Assembly (NCBI GenBank): GCA_027531565.1
Contig: JAPZSB010000009.1
Span: forward strand, 62,001-126,000
Direction of reading: 5' to 3'
Length of the DNA stretch: 64,000 nt
Source: Beijerinckiaceae bacterium
GTDB taxonomy: Bacteria > Pseudomonadota > Alphaproteobacteria > Rhizobiales > Beijerinckiaceae
Shown: positions 27,160-36,266 of the stretch, in pieces
Numbering within the stretch: the stretch's first letter is position 1
Layout: each line of letters opens with the position of its first letter
Position numbers and translations under genes: made by a program
Notes under the pieces: model-generated
Database searches by the model: none
Told to the model about the DNA's origin: nothing
The model's input: only the letters and a program-made list of their open reading frames with translations

Positions 27160-27867
27160 TCAGAACAACCGGCGCAGATGATCGATGACGCTGGAGCGCA
27201 CATTGTCGATATGCGTCCGCATGGCATCCTGGGCACGCGTCACGTCGCGCGCGAGAATGGCATTGATGATCTCGAGATGCTCGAGGATGCCCGGCTCGAA
27301 GCGCTCCGGCAGCTGGCCCATATCGAAGATCTTCGTTTTCTGGCGCAGGTCACGGATCAACTCGGCCAGAACCCGCGACCCCGCGAGACTGGCGACGGTC
27401 GAATGCAGGGCGTCGTCAACGGCAACATGCTCGGCCGGTGTGGGGATCTCGCCCTCGCGGTATCGCTGGATCTTGGCCATGATGGCGCGCAGCGCTTCCG
27501 AGCCGCCGGTTTCTGCAGCGCGCCCCGCGGCTTCCACTTCCAGCAAGCGCCGCACATGCAGGATCTCGATGAATTCATTCGCCGAGAGCCGCCGGACAAC
27601 GGGTGTGAGGCCAATGTTCCGCTCGACGAGGCCCTCGGTCGTGAGGCGCGTGATCGCCTCGCGAATCGGTGTGCGCGAGACGCCGAGCAAATCGGCGAGC
27701 TTCTTCTCCTGCAGTGCATCACCGGCCGAGAGCGCATCGTTGAGGATCATGTCCCGAAGGCGCAGGTAGGTCGTCTCGCCAATCGTGGCGCCGGGCTGCC
27801 GTTCGACCTCGCCGGCTGCAGCCGTGGAGGAACGATCGGACATCTGGGCTCTCGGTGTGGAATTCAC
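27160..27867 (-). CDS. GntR-family regulator with FCD domain
   Basis: 235-aa repressor. The N-terminal winged helix has LRDMILNDALSAGDALQEKKLADLLGVSRTPIREA split over two helices, with LTTEGLVERN after it. The FCD ligand domain has the metal-site residues in VDDALHSTVA and EHLEIINAILARD. It is transcribed with the flavin reductase and diverges from the hydantoinase-like gene. The likely operators are the GTATAC-containing sites at 28065-28081 and 38373-38389; this is inference from position and similarity. Confidence 0.92.
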   Translation of the reverse strand: MNSTPRAQMSDRSSTAAAGEVERQPGATIGETTYLRLRDMILNDALSAGDALQEKKLADLLGVSRTPIREAITRLTTEGLVERNIGLTPVVRRLSANEFIEILHVRRLLEVEAAGRAAETGGSEALRAIMAKIQRYREGEIPTPAEHVAVDDALHSTVASLAGSRVLAELIRDLRQKTKIFDMGQLPERFEPGILEHLEIINAILARDVTRAQDAMRTHIDNVRSSVIDHLRRLF

Positions 27868-28233
27868 GACGTTCTTCCCTGCATCGCACCTGTGCCGGCA
27901 CGTTCTATCCTGATTGGCCTGAATCTAGGCCCGCAAGGCATGGTCTGACAACGCTCACGCCCTGTAATGGCTGTCGAAAAGCCCCCGCGGGATGCATGTC
28001 CGGCCCCGGCGATCCCCTGCGGGACGGCCGGCGGAACAAGCCTCTCTCCGAGGAATAGACACTCTGTATACTAATCGTATGTTGCCGTCATTCCCGCGTT
28101 CTGGCAACCTGCCGTTCGGGCGGTGACGTGCGTGGAACAGCATGCCTCCGGCCCGGGGAATCGTTTGGTCCGGGCACGGCCCGCCATCGCGGATGGCAGC
28201 CCCTGTCACGCCGGACATCAGGGAGAGGGCGTC
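27868..28233. other. Divergent control region between GntR and hydantoinase-like genes
   Basis: 366 bases with no gene. They hold the promoters of both units. The only clear sequence feature is the AT-rich TGTATACTAATCGTATG at 28065-28081, about 150 bases before the hydantoinase start. Confidence 0.6.
28065..28081. promoter_or_regulatory. Candidate GntR/FCD operator
   Basis: TGTATACTAATCGTATG contains the dyad ATAC-N5-GTAT and the core GTATAC, as does 38373-38389 in front of the ABC/VOC operon. FadR-type FCD repressors commonly bind dyads of the TNGTATACNA kind. The site sits upstream of the hydantoinase-like gene. Confidence 0.45.
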
Positions 28234-29712
28234 ATGGCCAGCGGGGAATTCGATCTCGTCATTCGCGGCGGGACGGTCGTCACATCCGCAGGCGTGATGG
28301 AGGCCGATCTCGCGGTATCGGGCGAAGCGATTGTCGCCATCGGGCACAAGCTCGGGCCGGGCCGGCGCGAGATCGATGCCACGGACCGTTATGTGCTCCC
28401 GGGGGGGGTCGATCCGCATTGCCATATCGAGCAGCTTTCGGGCGGCGGGATCATGAATGCCGATACCTTTGAAACGGCCACGCGCTCCGCGGCCTTCGGA
28501 GGTACAACGAGCGTGATCTCCTTCGCCGCCCAGCACCGCGAGATGAACCTCGCCACCGTGGTGAAGGATTACGCGGCGCTCGCCGCAAAGGGCGCGGTGA
28601 TCGACCATGCCTTCCACCTGATGGTGGCGAACCCCGATCGCCAGACCATCGAGCATGACCTTCCTGCGCTGATCCGCGCCGGGCATCGGTCAGTGAAGGT
28701 CTTCATGACCTACGATCGCGTGCAGGTGCAGGACGAGCAACTGCTCGATATCCTGCTCGTCTCGCGGCAGAACGGCGCGCTGGTCTGCGTGCATGCCGAA
28801 AACCACGGCCTGCTCAAATGGATGGGCGAGAGGCTTGTCGCGCGCGGCTATACCGCGCCGAAATATCATGCAGTCAGCCATCCGCGCGCGGCGGAGATCG
28901 AGGCGATCCATCGCGTCATCGCCTTTGCCGAATTCATCGACCAGCCGGTGATGATTTTCCACGTTTCCACCGCCGAGGGCGCGGACGTCATCCGGCAGGC
29001 ACGCGGGCGCGGCGTCAAGATCTTCGCCGAGACCTGCCCGCATTACCTGTTCCAGACGATGGACGATCTCGACCTTCCGGGCCTCGAGGGGGCGCGGATG
29101 ATCTGCTCGCCACCCCAGCGGACGGCTTCCGACCAGGGAGCCCTGTGGCAGGCGCTGGAACTGGGCGATCTGCAGGTGATCTCGTCCGATCACGCGCCAT
29201 ATCGCATGGATGAAACCGGCAAGTTCAGCGCAGGGTCCCGCCCGAATTTCAAGCAGATCGCCAATGGCATGCCCGGTCTCGAAATGCGCCTGCCGCTGGT
29301 CTTCGATGCGCTGGTCAGTCGTGCGCCGGCTGAAAGGCGCGACGAAAATCTGATGAAATTCGCGGAATGGACCGCCACGGCACCCGCGCGGATTTACGAT
29401 CTGCCGAAGAAAGGCGCTCTCGCCATCGGCGCCGATGCCGATATCGCGATCTGGGATCCTTCACGCCCGGTCACGCTGACCGACGAACTGCACGACAATA
29501 CCGGCTACAATCCGTTCCGCGGTCGGTCGATCACGGGCTGGCCCGAGACAGTCATCCAGCGCGGTGCGCTGCTCGTCGAGAACGGCCAGCTTCATGCGAA
29601 GCCGGGGCAGGGCCGGCTGGTGCTGCGCGAGGCGGGGCCGGCCACGCAGCCCACCGGGCGTCTTGCGCCTGAAATCGATCCCGCCCGCAATTTCGGCGCG
29701 AAGCTTCTCTGA
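28234..29712 (+). CDS. Dihydropyrimidinase / D-hydantoinase-like amidohydrolase
   Basis: 492-aa cyclic-amide hydrolase with a binuclear metal centre: GGVDPHCHIEQ (HxH), the lysine expected to be carboxylated in HRSVKVFMTYDR, VHAENHG, FHVSTAEG and ISSDHAPYR. The start at 28234 follows GGGAGAGGG. The fourth-domain features (LPKKGALAIGADADIAIWDP, NPFRGRSITGWPETVIQRG) are typical of hydantoinases. It likely opens a hydantoin, dihydropyrimidine or related ring. It heads the rightward pair with the DapA-fold gene (54-base gap). Confidence 0.9.
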   Translation: MASGEFDLVIRGGTVVTSAGVMEADLAVSGEAIVAIGHKLGPGRREIDATDRYVLPGGVDPHCHIEQLSGGGIMNADTFETATRSAAFGGTTSVISFAAQHREMNLATVVKDYAALAAKGAVIDHAFHLMVANPDRQTIEHDLPALIRAGHRSVKVFMTYDRVQVQDEQLLDILLVSRQNGALVCVHAENHGLLKWMGERLVARGYTAPKYHAVSHPRAAEIEAIHRVIAFAEFIDQPVMIFHVSTAEGADVIRQARGRGVKIFAETCPHYLFQTMDDLDLPGLEGARMICSPPQRTASDQGALWQALELGDLQVISSDHAPYRMDETGKFSAGSRPNFKQIANGMPGLEMRLPLVFDALVSRAPAERRDENLMKFAEWTATAPARIYDLPKKGALAIGADADIAIWDPSRPVTLTDELHDNTGYNPFRGRSITGWPETVIQRGALLVENGQLHAKPGQGRLVLREAGPATQPTGRLAPEIDPARNFGAKLL

Positions 29713-29766
29713 AGCACCGCACGCGCGCTCCGTCCTTTCGTACCGCCCGTCTCAGGAAACCCGCCC

Positions 29767-30696
29767 ATGTCCCTGCTGAATGAATCCGCGACCGGCGTCT
29801 TCGTGATCGCCGTCACCCCCTTCATGGAGACAGGGGCACTCGATCTCGAAAGCGCGGACCGGATGGTCGATTTCTATCTCGAGAAGGGGGCAACGGGCCT
29901 GACCTTGCTCGGCATGATGGGAGAAGCCCCCAAACTTACGGCCGAGGAATCGGCCATCGTGGTGCGGCGCGTCCTGTCACGCGTCGCAGGGCGTGTGCCG
30001 GTGGTGGTCGGCGTCTCCGCACCCGGCTTCGCGCCGATGAAGGAGCTGACCGACCAGGTGATGGATGCCGGTGCGGCGGGGGTGATGATCGCGCCGCCAT
30101 CACATCTGCGGACGGACGACCAGATCTTCTCCTACTACGAAACGGCCGCGGAGGTGCTCGGCCCCACGCCTTTCGTCCTGCAGGATTTTCCGCAGGCGAC
30201 AGGCGTGCAGATCTCCGCAGGGGTCATCAACCGCATCGTCAGGGCCTGCCCCACTTGCGTGATGCTGAAACACGAGGACTGGCCGGGTCTGAACAAGATC
30301 ACGGCCCTCCGCGCCGCCAGCGACAAGGGAGAGACGCGGCGCATCTCCATCCTCTGCGGCAATGGCGGCATCTTTCTCACCGAGGAATTGCAGCGCGGAG
30401 CCGATGGCGCGATGACCGGTTTCGCCTACCCGGAGATGATGGTGGATGTCTGGCGTGCGCATCAGCGCGGCGACATCGATCGCGCGCAGGATCTGTTCGA
30501 TGCCTATCTGCCGCTCGTGCGCTACGAATTGCAGCCCGGACTTGGCCTTCTGGTTCGCAAATACACGCTCGCGAGACGCGGCGTGATCCGATCCGCCGCC
30601 CTGCGCAAACCGGCTGGCCGTCTCTCCCCGCAGGATATTGCGGAAACCGAGCGCCTCATCGCCCGGCAGGAGGCGCGCTTGCGGGCGCTGGGTTAA
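29767..30696 (+). CDS. DapA-fold (dihydrodipicolinate synthase family) lyase
   Basis: 309-aa TIM-barrel protein of the Schiff-base aldolase family. The catalytic lysine is Lys168 (VMLKHED). The residues that define true dihydrodipicolinate synthase are changed: the GTTGE motif reads GMMGE (Met50, Met51), the YYN loop reads PSH, and the Tyr-Asn of the YNVP motif is Gln139-Asp140. So it should be a different lyase or aldolase acting in the surrounding catabolic pathway. The stop codon shares the palindrome TTAA with the stop of the convergent binding-protein gene. Confidence 0.85.
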   Translation: MSLLNESATGVFVIAVTPFMETGALDLESADRMVDFYLEKGATGLTLLGMMGEAPKLTAEESAIVVRRVLSRVAGRVPVVVGVSAPGFAPMKELTDQVMDAGAAGVMIAPPSHLRTDDQIFSYYETAAEVLGPTPFVLQDFPQATGVQISAGVINRIVRACPTCVMLKHEDWPGLNKITALRAASDKGETRRISILCGNGGIFLTEELQRGADGAMTGFAYPEMMVDVWRAHQRGDIDRAQDLFDAYLPLVRYELQPGLGLLVRKYTLARRGVIRSAALRKPAGRLSPQDIAETERLIARQEARLRALG

Positions 30697-32147
30697 CCCA
30701 GGGCCGGAAGACAGCGGACATCGAGAATGCCATCGCGACGCATCGCCCATCGCGGATGCGACCCGCGCAAGGCGACGCCGCGCCTGTGGTTGTAGAGGTA
30801 GAGCCACGGCGGATCGGCCTGCAGCAGGCGATAGCATTCCCGGAACAGGCTTTCGCGCGCCTCGTCATCCACCGTGCGGCGGGCGCGGTCGATCAGCGCT
30901 TCGACGGCCGGATTGGCATAACCCTCCCACCATGAGCCGCGAACGCGCGAATCCACCTTCTCGTGCAGCACGCGGAACGTGCTCATGGGGCTGGAATCGA
31001 AAACACAGAGATCATGGATCTGCTTCAGCCGCACCTGATTGGCGTAATGCGTGCGATCCGCTTCGAGATGCACGGCAAAGCGCACGCCGAGATCGGCGAG
31101 CTGCATCTCGACCGCCTTGACCAGCGCCTGCGCCTCGTCCGGAAGACGCGTGGGGCAATAGACGTTGAACGTCACGCCATCCGCGTGCCCTGCTTCCGTG
31201 AGCAGGCGCCGCGCCTCGGCCTTGTCTTGCATGAAGCCCGGGGAATTACGGTCAGCACCGTAATGAACCGGGCTCACGAAGCCATGGAGCGGCTGGCCTG
31301 CACCGTGCAGAACGTCGCGCACCAGGGCCTCGCGGTCGATGCCGAGATTGAGCGCGCGCCGCACGCGCGCATCCGAACCCGGCCCATGCGTCGCGTTGAA
31401 CATGAAGATGATGGCGGTCGGCGCGAGATAGTCGATGGTGGTGAAGCCCGCACCTCCGGCAAGCGCCTGCTGCTCGGCCGTTTCCAGCCCATTGGCGATA
31501 TCGGCGCTGCCATCCTGTGCGAGCGCGAGCCGCGCGGCCGGCGTTGCACCCCGGATATAGCGCAGGGCGGCATTCGCAACCGGACCGTCGAAATGGCCTG
31601 GCACAGCCGCAAGGCGGATCTCCTCATTGGCCACGAAGCCTTCCAGCCTGTAGGGGCCTGTGCCGATGGCGCGCGCGGCAAGATCGTCTCCTGCGGCCTC
31701 GATGGCGCGGGGCGAGACGATGTTCCCGGCGACCAGGACATCGAACAGGTCGGCCATCGGTTCGGCAAGCGTCACGGTCACCGAATGGGGGCCATCGCAG
31801 GTCACCTCGAGCCCGGCGAGATACTGCGCATAGACGCCCGGCGCGCCGAGCGTCGCGCCCATGTCGGGCCGCGCCATGCGTTCGAGGCTGTATTTCACGG
31901 CGGCTGAATCGAATGCATCGCCATTGTGGAAGCGCACGCCTTCGCGCAACCGGAATGTGAAGGTGCGGGCATCCGGCGAGAGGGTCCAGCCCGTCGCAAG
32001 CGACGGCGCATATCGCCCCTGATCGTTGCGTTTCACGAGCGTATCGAACAGCGCGCCGAACACCGTGAGCACATCGCCGGAATCGGTGCAGGCATGCGGA
32101 TCGTCGAGTACAACGCGCGCTTGCGCAATGGTCACAGGCTTCGCCAT
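30693..32147 (-). CDS. Peptide/nickel-type substrate-binding protein without signal peptide
   Basis: 484-aa protein of the DppA/OppA family (LATGWTLSPDARTFTFRLRE, GVRFHNGDAF, AIGTGPYRLEGF, ARVRRALNLGIDREALV). Unlike nearly all members it starts directly with the mature domain (MAKPVTIAQARVVLDDPHAC). The upstream frame is closed by a TGA that is also the stop of the preceding ATPase gene, and AAGGAA precedes the ATG, so no signal peptide can be added. It is the last gene of the ABC operon, which also encodes a normally exported binding protein. It may act in the cytoplasm or be exported in another way; the role is unknown. Confidence 0.85.
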   Translation of the reverse strand: MAKPVTIAQARVVLDDPHACTDSGDVLTVFGALFDTLVKRNDQGRYAPSLATGWTLSPDARTFTFRLREGVRFHNGDAFDSAAVKYSLERMARPDMGATLGAPGVYAQYLAGLEVTCDGPHSVTVTLAEPMADLFDVLVAGNIVSPRAIEAAGDDLAARAIGTGPYRLEGFVANEEIRLAAVPGHFDGPVANAALRYIRGATPAARLALAQDGSADIANGLETAEQQALAGGAGFTTIDYLAPTAIIFMFNATHGPGSDARVRRALNLGIDREALVRDVLHGAGQPLHGFVSPVHYGADRNSPGFMQDKAEARRLLTEAGHADGVTFNVYCPTRLPDEAQALVKAVEMQLADLGVRFAVHLEADRTHYANQVRLKQIHDLCVFDSSPMSTFRVLHEKVDSRVRGSWWEGYANPAVEALIDRARRTVDDEARESLFRECYRLLQADPPWLYLYNHRRGVALRGSHPRWAMRRDGILDVRCLPALG

Positions 32148-32177
32148 CGTGGCTTCCTTCTGGCTCGGGCCGGGCGA

Positions 32178-33227
32178 TCAGATCGCCGCGAAAGCGGGCT
32201 GGGTTGCGGGTTCACTCAGGTGGCAGGCGACCGCTTGCCCGCCACCCACAGGCCGGAGTTCCGGTCGCTCGTCAGCGCAACGCGCGAAAGCGAGGGGACA
32301 ACGCTGGCGGAAGGGGCAGCCGCGTGGCAGGTCGATCGCGCTGGGCACCTCGCCGCGGACCTGCTCGGAGGCCGGGCCGAGCTTCGTGCCGAGTTGTGGC
32401 GCGGCGGCCAGCAGGGCCTGCGTGTAGGGGTGTTTCGGCTCAGCGAAGATCGTGCGCGTCGGACCCGTCTCGACCATGAAACCGAGATACATCACGCCGA
32501 TGCGGTCGCTGATGTACCGCACCACCGAGAGATCATGCGTGATGAAGAGGTACGAGAAGCCGAATTCGTCCTTCAGATCCATCAGCAGGTTCAGGATCTG
32601 GGCCTGGATCGAGACATCCAGCGCCGAAACCGGCTCATCCGCGATAATCAGATCCGGCTGGACCGAGAGCGCCCGGGCAATGCCGATGCGCTGGCGCTGC
32701 CCGCCCGAGAACTGATGCGGATAGCGATCGAGATGTTCGACGCCGAGACCGACCTTCGCGAGCAGCGCCAGAGCCCGTTCCGCGAGGTCGGGCACCGGCG
32801 CGGACTGGCTCTCGAGGAACGGCTCCATGATGATGTCACGCACCTTCTGCCGCGGGTTCAGCGAGGCATAGGGATCCTGGAAGATCATCTGCAGCTTCTT
32901 CCGCACCGGGCGCATGCGGGTGAAATCGTGGTGCGTGATATCCTCGCCTTCGATGAGGATCTGACCACCGGTGGGCTCGTGGAGCTTCACGATGGTCTTG
33001 GCGAGGGTGGACTTTCCGCAACCCGACTCCCCGACAATGCCCAGCACCTCGCCGCGCTTCACCGCGAGGCTCACGCCATTCACCGCATGGACGATGCGGC
33101 GCGGGGCGGAGATGCGCCCGCCGGAGAAGCGCAGCCTATCGAAAAAGCTGCCGCTGACATCGAAGCGTTGTTCGAGCTGGCGCACCTCGAGCAGGGGCTT
33201 GGCCGGATCGTGCGTCGGTTGGCTCAT
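32178..33227 (-). CDS. Oligopeptide/dipeptide-type ABC transporter ATPase (DppF/OppF type)
   Basis: 349-aa ATPase: Walker A GESGCGKST, signature FSGGQRQRIGIARAL, Walker B LIIADEPVSALD and the C-terminal oligo_HPY region with the four-cysteine-type motif GCPFRQRCPLAFARC. The start at 33227 overlaps the stop of the partner ATPase gene (ATGA). It is the second of two ATPases for the permeases upstream. Confidence 0.93.
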   Translation of the reverse strand: MSQPTHDPAKPLLEVRQLEQRFDVSGSFFDRLRFSGGRISAPRRIVHAVNGVSLAVKRGEVLGIVGESGCGKSTLAKTIVKLHEPTGGQILIEGEDITHHDFTRMRPVRKKLQMIFQDPYASLNPRQKVRDIIMEPFLESQSAPVPDLAERALALLAKVGLGVEHLDRYPHQFSGGQRQRIGIARALSVQPDLIIADEPVSALDVSIQAQILNLLMDLKDEFGFSYLFITHDLSVVRYISDRIGVMYLGFMVETGPTRTIFAEPKHPYTQALLAAAPQLGTKLGPASEQVRGEVPSAIDLPRGCPFRQRCPLAFARCADERPELRPVGGGQAVACHLSEPATQPAFAAI

Positions 33228-34267
33228 GGCGACACCGCCAGTGGATGATGGCATGCAACGGCATGCGGATGTGAGGAACGTCCTGCCGGCTGTTCGGCCA
33301 GAACGGGGTCGGTTGTGCGGCAGATCTCGGTGGCGAAGCGGCAACGCGGCGCGAAGGCGCAGCCCGGCGGCAATCTGCGGATATCCGGGACATTGCCGGG
33401 AATCTGGCTCAGCCGTGGCTTCGGCCCATCGGTCTCGGCCGTTTCATGCGGGATCGAGTCAATCAGCCCGCGCGTATAGGGATGGCGCGGCCGGGCGATG
33501 ATCGCCTCCGCCGGGCCTTTCTCGACGATCCGCCCGCAATAGAGCACGACGATCGTATCCGCCATCTGCGATACCGCCGCGAGATCATGCGTGATCAGGA
33601 TCATCGAGGTGCCGCTTTCCACCACCTGCTGGCGCATGAGGCGCAGCAACTGCGCCTGAATGGTCACGTCGAGCGCGGTCGTGGGTTCATCGGCGATCAG
33701 CAGGCGGGGTTTTGCGATCATCGCGATGGCAATCACCACGCGCTGGCGCATGCCGCCCGAGAACTGGTGCGGATAATGGTTCAGCCGCTGCTCCGGCTGC
33801 GGAATGCCCACCCTGTGCAGCATCTCGATGGCCTTGGCGCGCCGCTCGCGGGCGGAGAGGGCGGTGTGCAGCGCCAAAGTTTCCTCGATCTGGTTGCCGA
33901 TCGTGTAGAGCGGGTTCAGTGCGGTCATCGGATCCTGGAAGATCATGGCGATCTCCTTGCCGCGAATGCCGCGCATCTCGTCTTCGGAGAGACTGACGAG
34001 GTTCCTGCCGTCGAACTCGATCCGTCCGCCCTCGATGCGTCCGGGCGGGTCGATCAGGCCCATGATCGAGAAGCCGATCATGGACTTCCCGCCGCCGGAT
34101 TCTCCCACCAGCCCCATGATCTCGCCGGGCGCGAGGTCGAAGCTCACACCATCCACCGCCTTCACCAGGCCGCCGAACGTGTGGAACCAGGTGCGAAGCT
34201 CCTGCACCCGGAGCAGCGGGCTGGAAACCTGTTCGCTATTGGACATGGCCGGCCGCGCTCCTGTCAT
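33224..34267 (-). CDS. Oligopeptide/dipeptide-type ABC transporter ATPase (DppD/OppD type)
   Basis: 347-aa ATPase: Walker [10 protein letters not shown], signature [15 protein letters not shown], Walker [14 protein letters not shown]-terminal [15 protein letters not shown]. The start at 34267 overlaps the permease stop (ATGA); an ATG at 34246 (MSNSEQV) is also possible. The Walker A has Gly for the usual Ser or Cys before GKS, which should be tolerated. Confidence 0.92.
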   Translation of the reverse strand: MTGARPAMSNSEQVSSPLLRVQELRTWFHTFGGLVKAVDGVSFDLAPGEIMGLVGESGGGKSMIGFSIMGLIDPPGRIEGGRIEFDGRNLVSLSEDEMRGIRGKEIAMIFQDPMTALNPLYTIGNQIEETLALHTALSARERRAKAIEMLHRVGIPQPEQRLNHYPHQFSGGMRQRVVIAIAMIAKPRLLIADEPTTALDVTIQAQLLRLMRQQVVESGTSMILITHDLAAVSQMADTIVVLYCGRIVEKGPAEAIIARPRHPYTRGLIDSIPHETAETDGPKPRLSQIPGNVPDIRRLPPGCAFAPRCRFATEICRTTDPVLAEQPAGRSSHPHAVACHHPLAVSP

Positions 34268-35181
34268 TTGAGGCGCGGATTCAGCTCGTCCCGGAGAAAG
34301 TCTCCGAGAAGATTGATGCCGAACACCAGGAGCATGATGAAAAGGCCGGGAAAGATCGAGACCCACCACAGGCCCGAGAACAACACATCGAAACCGTTCT
34401 TGATGAGGAGCCCGAGCGAAGGCTGTGTCACCGGCACGCCCACGCCGAGGAAGGACAGCGAAGCTTCGATGAGCACGAACGTGCCGACCTGGATCGTCGC
34501 GACCACGATCAGCGGGGTCAGCACGTTCGGGAGCACATGCCGCAGGATGATCTTGCGGTTGGGGAGGCCCGAAACGCGCGCGGCCTGCACATATTCCTTC
34601 TGTGTCTCCCGCAAGGTCGAGCCGCGTACCGTGCGCGCATAGACGACCCAACCCACGGAGATCAGCGCGATCAGCACCTTGTCGAGCCCCGTGCCGAAAG
34701 CGGACATCAGGAACAGGGCCGTCAGCACAGAGGGGAAGGAAAGCTGGATATCGGCAATGCGCATGATGATCGCATCAAGCCGCCCGCCATAGAAGCCCGC
34801 GATCAACCCGAGCGTGGTGCCCAGCAGGCAGGCGCCACCCATTGCGACAAGCCCGATGATGAGCGAGATGCGGCTGCCATAGACAATGCTTGCGAGCACA
34901 TCACGGCCCTGTCCATCCGTGCCGAGCCAGAATTCGGAAGAGCCTCCCGCGAGCCATGCCGGCGGCTTGAAAGCGGCCATCAGGTCGAGTTGCGCAACAT
35001 CATAGGGGTTCTGGCTCACCAGAAAGGGCCCGATCGTGACCATGAAGAGAAAGCCGAGGACGATAAGGCTGCCGAGCACCGCCGACAGGTTGCGCCTGTA
35101 GTTGTGGAAGAATTCCGAGGCAAAGAACCGCTGGAGCCGCGAGGGCACGGGAGCGGAAGAGAGGGGGTGGGGGGCTGCCAT
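34264..35181 (-). CDS. ABC transporter permease, DppC type
   Basis: 305-aa inner-membrane permease with six helices. It has the DppC hallmarks LGTDGQGRDVLASIVYGSR and the coupling segment YVQAARVSGLPNRKIILRHVLPN. It lies eight bases after the DppB-type gene. The start at 35181 gives the usual cytoplasmic N-terminus. Confidence 0.93.
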   Translation of the reverse strand: MAAPHPLSSAPVPSRLQRFFASEFFHNYRRNLSAVLGSLIVLGFLFMVTIGPFLVSQNPYDVAQLDLMAAFKPPAWLAGGSSEFWLGTDGQGRDVLASIVYGSRISLIIGLVAMGGACLLGTTLGLIAGFYGGRLDAIIMRIADIQLSFPSVLTALFLMSAFGTGLDKVLIALISVGWVVYARTVRGSTLRETQKEYVQAARVSGLPNRKIILRHVLPNVLTPLIVVATIQVGTFVLIEASLSFLGVGVPVTQPSLGLLIKNGFDVLFSGLWWVSIFPGLFIMLLVFGINLLGDFLRDELNPRLK

Positions 35182-35189
35182 GCCGCGTC

Positions 35190-36155
35190 TCACTTGATCT
35201 TGATGCGCGGATCGATGAGCGCGTAGCAGACATCGACGATGAAATTCACGACGACGAACATCAGCGCGACGAACATCAGGTAGACCACGATCACCGGGCG
35301 GTCGCCGCGGTAGATCGAATCCACCAGCAATTTGCCGATGCCCGGCCAGGCGAAGATCGTTTCCGTAAGCGTGGCGAAGGCGATGAGATCCCCCAGCATC
35401 AGGCCGAAGACGGTCACCAGCGGAATGAGCGCATTCTTCAGGCCATGCTTGAACAGGATCACTTTCGCGGTCGCCCCCTTGGCGCGGGCAAACTTGATGT
35501 AATCCTGCTTCATCACCTCCACCATTTCCGCGCGGATGATGCGCATGAGGATGGCGAGCGTGCCGACCGATAGCGTGATCGCCGGCAGGATGAGATGCCG
35601 GAAACCTTCCCAGCTTGTGAAGCTCACGCGCATGCCCAGCCATTCGGTGGTGGGGCCGCGACCGGAGGAGGGAAGCCATTGCAGCTTCACCGCCACCACG
35701 AAGATCAGCACCATGCCGAGCCAGAAGCCAGGCAGTGAAATGCCGACAAGCGATCCCGCCATCACCGCGCGGCTTGCGGGTTTCTTCGGGTTCGCGCCGG
35801 CATAGACGCCGAGCGGAATGGCCACGAGCAGGGCCATCACCATCGCGAGGAAGACAATTTCCAGCGTCGCGGGCAGGCGCTCCAGAATGAGTGTCATCGC
35901 CGGCTGCCGGAACACGAAGGAGCGGCCGAAATCGCCCTGCACGATGTTCGACAGGAAGCGCCAGTATTGCACGAGATGGCTCTCATCGAGCCCGAGAATG
36001 CGCCGTGCCTGGGCGATCTGCTCGTCGGTGGCGTCCAGCGGCACCATCATGAAGGTGGGGTCGCCCGTGAAGCTCATCATCACGAAGACGAGTACCGACA
36101 CCGCCCAGAGGACGACGACCATCTGGATCAGGCGTTTGATCGTGTAGCCGAACAA
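35190..36155 (-). CDS. ABC transporter permease, DppB type
   Basis: 321-aa inner-membrane permease. It has the DppB hallmarks FGYTIKRLIQMVVVLWAVSV at the N-terminus, the FGRSFVFRQP segment and the late YIKFARAKGATAKVILFKHG. The family N-terminus aligns with a TTG start at 36155, which has GAGGAA eight bases before it. The frame extends to an ATG at 36230, but those residues are not family-like. Confidence 0.88.
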   Translation of the reverse strand: MFGYTIKRLIQMVVVLWAVSVLVFVMMSFTGDPTFMMVPLDATDEQIAQARRILGLDESHLVQYWRFLSNIVQGDFGRSFVFRQPAMTLILERLPATLEIVFLAMVMALLVAIPLGVYAGANPKKPASRAVMAGSLVGISLPGFWLGMVLIFVVAVKLQWLPSSGRGPTTEWLGMRVSFTSWEGFRHLILPAITLSVGTLAILMRIIRAEMVEVMKQDYIKFARAKGATAKVILFKHGLKNALIPLVTVFGLMLGDLIAFATLTETIFAWPGIGKLLVDSIYRGDRPVIVVYLMFVALMFVVVNFIVDVCYALIDPRIKIK

Positions 36156-36266
36156 GACGGCGGTTCCTCGGGAGGCAGGTGCCGGAGCGCAGGCAGCATT
36201 TCCGGACAGGAAGGATCGGACCGATGGCAAGGGCGGGCGCGCGCGCCCGCCCTCGGGAAGGCTCGG

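Noticed and set aside
29767-30696. dapA (lysine biosynthesis)
   Set aside because: The three proton-relay positions of dihydrodipicolinate synthase are all substituted.
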